DNA of 36,845 bases from Rhodocyclaceae bacterium (GTDB lineage Bacteria; Pseudomonadota; Gammaproteobacteria; Burkholderiales; Rhodocyclaceae), in assembly GCA_025353195.1 (NCBI GenBank), contig JANXRC010000025.1, positions 1-36,845 of the forward strand. The letters run 5' to 3'. Below are positions 8,208 to 17,700 of the stretch, in pieces. Each line of letters opens with the position of its first letter. The first letter of the stretch is position 1. The notes beneath the pieces were generated by a model. It was given only the letters and a program-made list of their open reading frames with translations, was not told the DNA's origin and did not search any database. A program made the position numbers and the translations under genes.

Positions 8208-8900
8208 TTACGGACGATCGACGAAATTCACGGCAACCGAGGATCCCAGCAGTCCGTTGCCTATGGTCATGCTGGCTTCCTCCGCGCCGCGTTTCCATAT
8301 CAGTACATGCGACTCGCCGCGCTCGGTGCGTACTGCGCGGTCGAACGTCGGCGCCCAGCCCTGGCCGGACATCGCATCGCGATAAAAGGATGCATTGGCG
8401 TCGATCGAAAAGCTGTTGGCGAGCAGCAGGGTGCGCGCATTGCGGATCTTGTCCTTGTGCTGCAGGTCGTTAACCACCTTGCTGCCGGAAAGCATCGGGA
8501 AGCCTGCTCCGGGCGGCGCGTGGCCGGCGTTCGCCGGTGGCCGCGTGACGCCGATCAGGGCATAGCTGCCTCCTGCTGCGGCCTTGGTTTGCACGGTATA
8601 GAAGCATTCGCCGTCGCGTGTGGCGACTGTCTTCCAGCCGCCGAACTCGGTTTCAACCACCCTGTCGCCGCGCGCTTCCCAGCCGTTGCGATAGAAGGCC
8701 CGCAGCCGTTCGGGCGATTCGCGCCAGCGCAGTTCCCAGTTTGCCATCGGCACGCCGTTGAACAGAAGGTTGTCGGCAACCACCACGACCTGAGCGCCTT
8801 CCGGGTAACCCAGAGGGTCGCAGCCTATTCCCGCGCTGGCCTGAGGCGGCAGCGCTGCCAACAGCAGTCCGGCAAGCAGGAAGCGGCGAGGCATCGTCAT
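8208..8900 (-). CDS. Exported protein of unknown function in the Tad operon
   Basis: A 230-residue protein starting at the ATG at 8900, which overlaps the stop of the TadE-like gene by 4 bp. It has a typical signal peptide (MTMPRRFLLAGLLLAALPPQASA) and two cysteines in the mature part (near residues 27 and 100), possibly a periplasmic disulfide. I recognise no domain. Tight coupling to the upstream pilin-like gene makes a pilus-specific periplasmic role likely; this is inference from position. Confidence 0.8.
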   Translation of the reverse strand: MTMPRRFLLAGLLLAALPPQASAGIGCDPLGYPEGAQVVVVADNLLFNGVPMANWELRWRESPERLRAFYRNGWEARGDRVVETEFGGWKTVATRDGECFYTVQTKAAAGGSYALIGVTRPPANAGHAPPGAGFPMLSGSKVVNDLQHKDKIRNARTLLLANSFSIDANASFYRDAMSGQGWAPTFDRAVRTERGESHVLIWKRGAEEASMTIGNGLLGSSVAVNFVDRP

Positions 8901-9724
8901 GGCGTGACCAACCGGTCCGGGGGCACCACGTCGGGTTCCACCTTGCCGATCTCGAGAAACAGCAATTCCGGTGCCGCGATGACGCCCAGTGTAATGCGCG
9001 CCACATCCCAGATCACCTTGACCACCGGGTTCTGGAAGATGCTGGTCGGCGTCAGCCCTTGAGTCTGGCTCTTCACGTGGCTGGCTCCGTTGGCCGCCCA
9101 TGTGTTGCTCAGCACCGCGCTGCGGTCGGAGAAGGTCAGTGGCCCGGGATTGAACGACTTCGTGGCATCGCCGTTCAGCGACATGTCGATCGGCAAGGTA
9201 CTGGCCGTGACCGAGACGTCGGCCACCTCCAGGCCTTTCATCTCCAGATTGAAGGGGCCGATGGCATCTGCCACTGTAACCAGCAGGTTCAGCACGTCAT
9301 TGGCGATACCCGGAGTGTCGCGGTTTTCCGTACTCTGTGCCACCGCGTTGTAGTCAGCCAGCATCGAGGATCCGTCGCGATTGTACCAACCGGTCTTGAC
9401 GCCGCTGCCACCGAAACTGCCGGCACTCTTGTCGCTGGACGCGATTCCCGCCCCTTCGGAAAAGACCCTCTGCCGCACTTCGTTGCCGATCTCATCGGCA
9501 CTCTTCGCCGCTCCCGGCCAATCGACGCTGGCGCTCGTGCCGCCGTACCACACGGTACGTTCCCACGCCGCGTAACGGGCGCCCAGCACTGCTTGGCTCT
9601 TCATGTCAAGGTATTTGCCGAATACCGGAACGAGGAGGAACACGGGAATCAGGAACAGCACCCCCGTGATCACGAACTCGCTCATGGCCTGGCCGTGCTG
9701 GCGGTTTCTCGTCGCGTTCGTCAT
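8897..9724 (-). CDS. TadE-like pilus assembly/pseudopilin protein
   Basis: A 275-residue protein with a prepilin-like N-terminus: NRQHGQAMSEF, predicted cleavage after Gly, Glu at +5 and Phe at +6, followed by a hydrophobic helix (VITGVLFLIPVFLLVPVFG). The long remainder is presumably periplasmic, with a second hydrophobic stretch near residues 240-262. The start overlaps the tadG stop by 4 bp. TadE-type pseudopilins have this single N-terminal helix plus a variable ectodomain. The body is divergent, so the exact subfamily is uncertain. Confidence 0.75.
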   Translation of the reverse strand: MTNATRNRQHGQAMSEFVITGVLFLIPVFLLVPVFGKYLDMKSQAVLGARYAAWERTVWYGGTSASVDWPGAAKSADEIGNEVRQRVFSEGAGIASSDKSAGSFGGSGVKTGWYNRDGSSMLADYNAVAQSTENRDTPGIANDVLNLLVTVADAIGPFNLEMKGLEVADVSVTASTLPIDMSLNGDATKSFNPGPLTFSDRSAVLSNTWAANGASHVKSQTQGLTPTSIFQNPVVKVIWDVARITLGVIAAPELLFLEIGKVEPDVVPPDRLVTP

Positions 9725-11304
9725 GGCAGTATGTTGGGCGCAATGATCGAGCCAGCCTGCTCCAGCAGGTTGTTTGGCAGCAGGTGGGCCTGCCAGTAGG
9801 GGCTGTAAAGGCTGCCGTATTCGGTCTTGCCGTCGCCGCGGGCGAAGAGGTCGGTGGGCCGGTAGAAATAAGCTTCCGCCTTCGACATGGCCCGCACCTT
9901 GCCGCCTACCGCCTCGTCGTCCAGCGTGAGTTGGCCCCCGGTGCCGCCGCCGATGTGGAAGGTGGACGAGTTCGAGGTCGACAGCGAATTGGAGTCGCGT
10001 TGCACCTCGATCAGGAAGGCTGGCGCCTTGGTGTTCTGGTTGTTGTTGCTGGTGTTCTTATTCGCCGCATTGCTGGTGGAATTGGTGGCATTGCCCTTGA
10101 CGTCGAGGTAGGGACGGAGCCCGGCGCGGCTGTCCATGTTGGTCCCCGGCCCTTCTCCGGCCTTGATGAAGTAGGGGATTACCGTGTAGGGGTTGATGTA
10201 GGCGCCGCCGAAGTCGACCGCCGCAGCAGAATCAACGCCGTTGTTGTCGCTGTTGCGGTGTTCCAGATAGCTGCCTGGCATCAGCAGATCGCTGCCGTAG
10301 GTGCCGGCACCGGCCGCACCCGCGCCGGCCGGCAACGGCGGCAGGGGGAAGGGAATCGGGATCGGAATGCCGAAGATCGAGATGGTGATGCAGAAAATGA
10401 CAAAGGTGCCGGTGGCATCAATGCTGCCCCAGGACTTCAGGTTCTGGCTGCTGTTGCCGCTGGAGGTGCGGTTGATGGAACCGCCGCTGTGGAAGTTGAA
10501 CATCAGCAGGGGGCCGACGCCGGGGGTGAACAGCCGGATCGGATCGATCAGCATCGGTGTCGGCCAGAAGGTCAGCGGCAGCGTGCGGTTCTTGTAAAAG
10601 AGGTCGCTCGAGGCGTCGACAACATCGCCGAAACGTTTGTCGCCGTCCGTGTTGGCAGCCGGGTCATAGCTCTTGGCGAACGTCAGGTGCTGCACCACCC
10701 CGGCGGCCGCCCCGAGGATGCCCAGCGGCGTCAGTGAGGCGTTCGGATCGTTGGCCTCCATTACCTCGGCGATGGTCTGCGGCATGGTCACCGCCATACC
10801 GTAGTGATAGCCCAGCGACGCGAAGCGCAGGGCATCGATGACCACGTCGAGCACCTTGACCAGGATCGGGCCAACCGAGTCGAACACGCTCTTGAGTCCA
10901 CTACCGATCGACTTGTAGATGTCGGCCGGCACCGTCCACAATGCGCTCAGGGTCGACAGGTCGGCCAGCGTGGTGGCGATCGACGAGAAGGAGCCGTTAT
11001 ACGTATCGTCGAATCCCCTGGCCCAGCCGGTCATGCTGACAATCTGGGCCACCGCAACCTGGTTGGCGATCATGGCGCGGTTCATGTAGGCGGTGAAATT
11101 CAGGTCGCGCGCTTGCGTCAACGCCGTGCTGTAGGCGACAGCATCGGCGGTGTTCTGCAACTTCATGCGCTGCGTGGTGAGTTGCCCTGAACTGTACATG
11201 ACGAGCAAAGCCAGCAGCACCACGACAGTGGTCACTGAAACAAAAACCATGGCCTGGCCGCGCTGCCGGAACGGCGATGCGGCCAGGATGGACGCGGGTT
11301 TCAT
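9721..11304 (-). CDS. TadG-like Flp pilus-assembly protein
   Basis: A 527-residue protein. The N-terminus fits the TadG N-terminal domain: basic RQRGQAMVFV, a hydrophobic helix to about residue 40, then LTTQRMKLQNTADAVAYSTA and an Asn-rich helix. A Pro/Gly-rich hydrophobic segment lies in the middle. No von Willebrand A motif (DxSxS) was found, so it is a TadG-like variant rather than a full TadG. It sits directly after the main pilin. TadG-type proteins are envelope proteins needed for pilus assembly. The ribosome site is weak. Confidence 0.8.
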   Translation of the reverse strand: MKPASILAASPFRQRGQAMVFVSVTTVVVLLALLVMYSSGQLTTQRMKLQNTADAVAYSTALTQARDLNFTAYMNRAMIANQVAVAQIVSMTGWARGFDDTYNGSFSSIATTLADLSTLSALWTVPADIYKSIGSGLKSVFDSVGPILVKVLDVVIDALRFASLGYHYGMAVTMPQTIAEVMEANDPNASLTPLGILGAAAGVVQHLTFAKSYDPAANTDGDKRFGDVVDASSDLFYKNRTLPLTFWPTPMLIDPIRLFTPGVGPLLMFNFHSGGSINRTSSGNSSQNLKSWGSIDATGTFVIFCITISIFGIPIPIPFPLPPLPAGAGAAGAGTYGSDLLMPGSYLEHRNSDNNGVDSAAAVDFGGAYINPYTVIPYFIKAGEGPGTNMDSRAGLRPYLDVKGNATNSTSNAANKNTSNNNQNTKAPAFLIEVQRDSNSLSTSNSSTFHIGGGTGGQLTLDDEAVGGKVRAMSKAEAYFYRPTDLFARGDGKTEYGSLYSPYWQAHLLPNNLLEQAGSIIAPNILP

Positions 11305-11328
11305 CAGCTTCGCGAAAAGCCCCGCGGC

Positions 11329-11595
11329 TTACTTCTGCTCGTTGCCGTAGGTGCCCAGGTTGGAGGTCTTGGCGGCACTCGACTCGGCCTTGCTGGCCGC
11401 GCCAGCGGCGGTGGCTTGACCGGTCGCGGCCGTCTTGCCAGCCATTTCGGCCGCCATGCCGGCGGTCTGGCCCTTGATGGTCTGGCCGAAGTAGGAATAC
11501 ACCCCGATGGCAGCGACTGCAATCAGGGCGACGATAATGATGTATTCCGTCATGCCCTGGCCGCGCTGGGTAAGCCTGGATTGAAATTTGGTCAT
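11329..11595 (-). CDS. Small Flp-type pilin, probable main pilin of the cluster
   Basis: An 88-residue protein. The ATG at 11595 is preceded by a near-perfect AAGGAG ribosome site about 9 bases upstream, which sets the start. The leader ends in QRG; predicted cleavage is before QGMTEY, placing Glu at +5 and Tyr at +6, then a hydrophobic helix (IIIVALIAVAAIGVYSYFG). The tail is Ala/Gly/Ser/Thr-rich and low in complexity. It is the first gene of the pilus cluster and has the best ribosome site, consistent with a highly made structural subunit. The tail is longer than in many Flp pilins. Confidence 0.8.
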   Translation of the reverse strand: MTKFQSRLTQRGQGMTEYIIIVALIAVAAIGVYSYFGQTIKGQTAGMAAEMAGKTAATGQATAAGAASKAESSAAKTSNLGTYGNEQK

Positions 11596-11672
11596 GGTTG
11601 AAATCTCCTTGGTTGAAAAACGCCCCCGGAATTGAGGGAGTCCTGCAGAACACGAACAACCGCCTAAATAAA

Positions 11673-11766
11673 ACATGCCATCACGGTGAAAATTGAAGTT
11701 TAAAACTAAAACATACCGTCATGGTATCAATTGAAGTTTAGAACCACAACCCTGCCTTGACGGTGA
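11673..11766. promoter_or_regulatory. Three ~38-bp tandem repeats upstream of the pilin gene
   Basis: Two 30-bp units at 11673-11702 and 11711-11740 share most positions, including an identical 12-bp AATTGAAGTTTA end. A third, degenerate partial unit occurs in the same 38-bp register near 11750-11766 (CTGCC, then ACGGTGA). The middle unit contains the inverted repeat ATACC-N5-GGTAT. They lie about 80-170 bp upstream of the pilin start, between it and the tpsA stop. The spacing fits repeated binding of a dimeric regulator. No convincing sigma-70 or sigma-54 promoter was found beside them. Confidence 0.6.
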
Positions 11767-11790
11767 CATGAATCGCTCCCGTCCCTTGTC

Positions 11791-14700
11791 TCAGCGGCTC
11801 TTGCCCTGACCACCGCCAGCGCCGCAACTGTGTCCCGAGAACCGGACGCCATTACCCTGAACCACGACCACGGGCTTGCCGCCAAGAGCACTGGTCGACG
11901 CTGCACGCATCTCCTGATTTCGGTCCGCTGCACACTCCGGCGATTCACTGCGGCCTCCCGCGATATCGGCCCGCGCCAAACGCGTTGGCTCGGCAGTCGT
12001 AGCATCGCCGGCACCGCCTCCGACGAGTTGCAGGGGGCCGCCTGCCAATCCTCCGGCTGTGCCACCCGTGCCGTCCCCAACCCCCGCTGCACTGTCCGTC
12101 CGGGCGTCGTCGGCGCCGGCCAGGCCGCCGGCGCCCGGCGTCGACCCGTCGCCCGCCAGCACGGTACCGGTTCCGCCGCTGCCGCTTTCGTCACCACCGA
12201 GGCCGCTGCCGCTACCGCCGGTGCCACCGGCAATGCCACTTGCATCACCGGCACCACCGCTGCCGTCACCGGCTGCGGCGATGGCGCTACCGTCCGTTCC
12301 GCCAGTCGAGCCACCGGCCAAGCCACTGCCGGAGCCGCCGGCGCCACCGGTACCACCGGCCAGACTGTCGCTGCCACCAGTTCCGGCACCGTCACCGTCG
12401 AGGCCGCTGCCAGTTCCGCTGCCACCTTCGGCACCACCGGCTCCAGTCCCGGCACCGCTGCTGCCGTCACCTGCGGCCGCAATCGTGCCGCCGCCGATAC
12501 CGCCATCGGATCCATCCGCCAATCCACTTCCGGAGCCGCCGGCACCATCGGCACCGCCGGCCAGGCTGCCGCTACCGCCGCCTCCGGCGCCATCGTCGCC
12601 GAGGCCACTCCCGCTGCCACCGGCGCTCCCGCCGCCACTGCTGCCGGCGCCGCCACTGCCATCACCGGTCGCCGCAAGCGTGCTGCCACCAGTTCCTCCT
12701 CCCGATCCGTCGGCGAGACCGCTGCCGGCTCCGCCCGCACCGCCAGCGCCGCCCGCTGAGCCGTCGGCCAGCCCGCTTCCATCTCCACCAGCACCTCCGG
12801 CGCCGCTTGTCGAGCCGTCGGCGAGACCGCTGCCGGCTCCGCCCGCACCGCCAGCGCCGCCCGCTGATCCGTCACTCAGACCGCTGCCGGCTCCGCCGGC
12901 GCCACCCGGATCGCCTGCCAGAGTTCCGCCCGAAGTGCCGGACGTTCCCGTTGTATCGGGATCGCCCGCCAAGCCTCCGCCTGACGTGCCCGAGGTGCTT
13001 CCCGAGTCACCCGGCAGGCCTCCCCCGGTGGTGCCACCGCCCGGATCACCGGCCAAGGCGCCACCGCCACCACCGCCAGTGCGGTCATCGACCCCGGCCA
13101 GACCGCTACCGCCGCTGCCGCCCGATCCGCCGTCGGGAGCGAGGTCGGTTGGCGTGAGAGGTGCGCTCGGTGCGCTGGGTGGGGGTATCGGATCGCCGCC
13201 GCCGACGACGGTGCCGCCGCCACTGTCGGGCGTCGTCACCACGACTACGGTGAGCGTGGTATCGCCGGGGCTGCCCGCCGCGCCGCCGCCGCCCGGGTCA
13301 CCGGCCGGAGGGGTGCTGGAACTGGACCCGCTGCTGGTGGAGCCGCCGGAACCGCCGCCGCCACTGCTGCTGCCGCCACCGCCGCTCGAACTGGTACTGC
13401 CACTGGGTGGCGTGAAGCCGCCGGTGCCATCGCCGGTGCCGGCGATCCTTACATATCGACCGCCGGAGAGACTGTCCCGAAAGATGATCTCGTTGGACGT
13501 CAGTTTTGACAGACACGCCTGACCAAAGGTGCAAGTGATCGGCGGGAAGGGTGAGTAGGGGGGAGCGAAACCGACCCAGTTGGTCGGCGTATTGATGTCG
13601 GTAGCGAACAGGTTGTAGATGCGGCCGGTGGTTTGGAATGTCAGCGACATGTTGGCCAGGCTGAACTGCTCGCTGCTCGGCCAATTGCCGCCGACCCGGC
13701 TGCCGATGGTAATGTCGCCCGAGTAGCCGGCGCCGCCGATGACCAACGTAACGTCGGGATGAAACTGGTTAAGCAGGCCCGCGATGCTGCCGTAATAGTA
13801 GGTGGTTCCCGGATCGGTCGTTATGCCCGGCTGTTTCTTCACCACGATCGGGCGTCCTGCGGTGTAGGGCCTCAGCGTGACCAGGGTGGCTGGATCCAGC
13901 GTGAATGCGCCCGGAGTCTCGACGATGTTGTTGGCGATCAGGGTCAGCGGCCGGGTGGTGTGGGGATCGAAGAAGTTGCCGGGATCGCCGTTGAGATCGT
14001 AGTTGCTGGCCCCCGTGTTGTTCAGCGAGAAGGTCGTCAGGTCGCCCCCGGTGGTGATCGAAATCGCGCCCACCGGCTTGTCCACCGCCGGGATTACCGT
14101 TCCGGTACTGGGGTCGGTGGTGGCTGCCGAGACGCGGCCGACCACGGTAGCCAGCAGCATGCCGCTATGGACGCTGTTGTCTATGGTCAGGGCGCGGGCG
14201 CCGAGTATCTGCAGCGTGCCGGTGTCCGTGCGCAGGTTGAAGATGCCGACGTCGCGATCGCCGGTGAGTCCCAACTGCTTGGCCGTCACCACTGCTGCGC
14301 CGGTGGTACTGACGAGCGCCGTGGCGCCGCTCGTGGAAAGACTGACGCCGTCGTTGGCGGTGGTGCTCACGTTGCCGCCGAAGGTGATGTTTCGCTGGGC
14401 GCTCACCGAGATGCCGTAGACGCTATTCGAAGCAAGCGCCGCACTGGTGCCAATGTCGTAACCGGAGAGGAGCAGGCCCGCAGTCTCGCTGGTCGATCGC
14501 GTGTTCACATCGGCTCCACCAGGCTGGCTCACCGTCACGGCGCCGCCGATACTGAGGCTGGCGCTGGACACCAGGTTCTGGCTGGAATCCTGAATGTCGC
14601 CGGTGAAACTGACCCGCGGCGCCGTTTGCCCGGTTGCGGTAATTGCACCGGTCGTGCTCAGGTAATAGGGAGCAAAGACATCGACGATGGCGCTGCCTCG

Positions 14701-17700
14701 ATCGGATGTCGCGCTTGCGCCAACGAGACTCACCTGGCCGCAATTGCCGCCGTAGGCCCACACGCAGTTTATGATGTTGCTGCCTGCATCGGCGTAGTTG
14801 GCACCGGCGCTGACGGTAACCTTCGCGCTGTGCGGCGCCAGCGTCGCCGCGGTCGACGGGCCGTCATCGGTGGCCGCAATGGTGCCGGCGGTCTGGAATA
14901 TTCCGCCGACGTCCGAGCGCAGATTGACCTCGGCGCCAATGCCGGTGCCGGCGGATCCGCCGCGCGCCGACACGTCGCTCTGGATGGTCATATCACCGAA
15001 GGAGCGCAGCTTGATGTGCGCCGGAGCGGCGTTGGGCACTGCCGCGCCGGCCGTGGTCACATTAACGGCGCGACTGACGGTCAGCGCACCGCCGCTGCTG
15101 CGGATGTCCACAGTCGCGTCGCCCGGACCGGCAAGGCTGACGCCGGAGATGCCATCGACATCGCCGATGGTGACCCCGCTGGAACTCAGGAGCAACACCT
15201 GGCTGGCATTGGTTGCCTGTGCCGCGAAGCCGGTGACCGAGTTGCTGTTGCCCAACACCACGGAGGCATTGGTGACTACCTTGAGATTGCCGCCCGTGAT
15301 GGTGACGCCGCTTTGCTCGGTGAGGCCGCCGGGTGAGGTCAGCGCCACCAGTCCGCCCGTTTGCAGATTCTGCGCGAGACCGACGGTGCCGGTGTCGGCG
15401 GTCAGGCGCACGGCACCGCCGGAGCCGCCAAAGCCGTAGCTTGGCCAGTAGCCGTTGTTGAGCAGGCCGCTGATGGTCTTGGTGCCGGACCAGGTCCAGG
15501 TGGTCGCGCCGGCAAGGTGCGTGAGCTTCTGATTCCACGACACGGTGCCCAGATCGAAATTGTTGGCATCCCGGTAGGCCACCGACCAGCCAGCGTTGCT
15601 GCCCCACGGGCGGAACACTGCGAGGTTCTGGATATCGTTGCTGGCGTTGTCGAGATAGAAGCTTCCCGCGCCGCCGAGGAGCAGGTTGGTGGCCGTAATC
15701 TTGCGCCCCGCAGCGAGCTTGAAACCGACGGCACCGTCGAGGCCGTAGATGATCAGCTTGGTTGCCGTGAGATCTTCGTTGAGGCCGTTGACCAGATCGA
15801 AGCTACCGTCGAAGTAGCGAACCAGTTCGGCGAGGGTCGCGCCTCCGGAGCGGTTCCAGATCGCCGCGTCGGCATTGTTGCTGGCGCCGAACAGGAAGGT
15901 CGTGCCGCTCACGAAGCTGCCGGCCAACGCCTGGCTCATGGTGCCGCCGGCATTCAGCCGCACCTGGTTGCCGGTGACGTTGGCATTCACCGCCATGCTG
16001 CCGGCAGCGACCAGCGACACGTCGCCGGCTGCGGTGGCGCTCACCGGTTGGCTGATGGTCAGTGAACCGCTCGTCGTGGTCACGTCGATCGAGCCGCCGC
16101 TGGTACTGGTAAGTCCATTGGTAGCGCCGACAGTGCCGATGGTCAGGGCGCTGTTGTCGACGTAGGCCAGGTCGCCGGTGAAATTGCCGGCCAGAGTACC
16201 GACGTTGTTGGTGTTGGTGGTCGAACCGACTCCGGATACTCCGTTGGTCAGGCTGAAGGGACCGTTGCCCAGTATCAGCAGCTTGCTGGCGGTGATGCCG
16301 CCGGCGGTCTGGTCGGCACCGCCGCCGCTGTTGAGTGTCACCGTGCCGGTACCGGCATTGACGCCCTGGGTCAGGGTCAGCAATCCCCCCGTGGTGAGGC
16401 TGACATCGCCATTGGAGGCGCCGCTGCTGACGCCGCTGCCGCCGACCGTCACCGCATCGGCATCGCGGTAGGCGATCGCTCCGGCGGCGGTGATTGAGAC
16501 GGTACCGACATTGTTGGTCGCCTGGTTCAGCGTCACGGCACCGGCACCGCTGCTGGTAACGGTCAAGGTGGACGCAGTCAGCGCGCCGGCGGTCTGGTTG
16601 ATGCCGCCGGCAACCGCCAGGTTTATGGTGCCGGTCCCGGCATTGACCCCCTGGTTCAGGGTTATCGGGCCGCCGGTGGTAAGGGTGACATTGCCATTCG
16701 AGCCGCCGCTGCTAATGCCACTGCCGCCCACCGCTATCCCATCGGCATCACGGTAGGCGACGGCGCCACCCGCGCCGATCGAGACCGTGTCAACGTTGTT
16801 GCCCGCCTGGTTCAGCGTCACTGCGCCGCCGCTGGTGACGGTCAAGGTGGCTGCGCTCAGTGCGCCGGCGGTTTGGCTGATGCTGCCGGCGCTGAGCGAA
16901 ATCGCTTTGCCGGCGGCGGTTATGTTCTTGCCGATGGACAGCAACCCGCCGGCCGCCAGCGTCAGGTCATTGCCCGAGGTATCGGCCGCCACGGCGCTGA
17001 GGGACAAACTGCCGGCGGTGTTGCTCACAGAAATCGCGCCAGCGCCGGTCTGGCTCAGCGCATTGACCGCCAGGCTGGCGTTATTGTCGACGAAGCTGAC
17101 GGCGCCGCCGCCGGTGTTGGTCAGCGCCACCGTCGATACCGAATTGCCCGATCCGGTCAGGGCGATGCCACCCTGGGCGGTGACGGTGAGCAGGCCGCTG
17201 GCCGCTATGCCTCGTGCGCCGCCGCCATCGCTGACGATGCCCGACGACTGTATCGTGACGCCGCCGCCGGTGGTCGTGAGCGTTCCTGTGCCAGCGAATG
17301 AAATGCCGCCTGTGCCGTTGCTGAGTCCGATGGGCGCTGTCGCCGTGATCGGCGCGGACACCGTAATCAAACCATTGACGGCTGCATCGCCGAAGTTCAG
17401 CGGGCCGCCGCCGGATATGAGTCGGGCGATCTCGGCGCCCGACAGTTCGAGCGTCCCCGCCGTGGCATCGGAGGCCGAGCCGATATCCATTTTTTGCGTC
17501 AGCGTCAGCGGCTTCAGGGTGACGCCGCCACCGCCGGTAATAATGTTCTGGTTGATGGCCATGCGATCGGCCGTCAGGCTTACCGTGGCGCCGCCGCTGG
17601 TGATGCCGCTGGTGCCGCCGACGGTGCCGACGGTCAACAGGCCGGCATCGGTGTAGGTGATGCCGCCGCTGACCGCTGCGGCCAGCGTGCCCACCGCGTT

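Noticed and set aside
11596-11720. Sigma-54 promoter upstream of the pilin (TGGCATG...)
   Set aside because: The GG is present but the -12 GC is replaced by TT at the required distance.
12059-13522. Long plus-strand open frame of 487 codons, Pro-rich
   Set aside because: It is antisense to the Gly-rich array of tpsA; GGC/GGT Gly codons read backwards give Pro/Ala. No ribosome site or domain.
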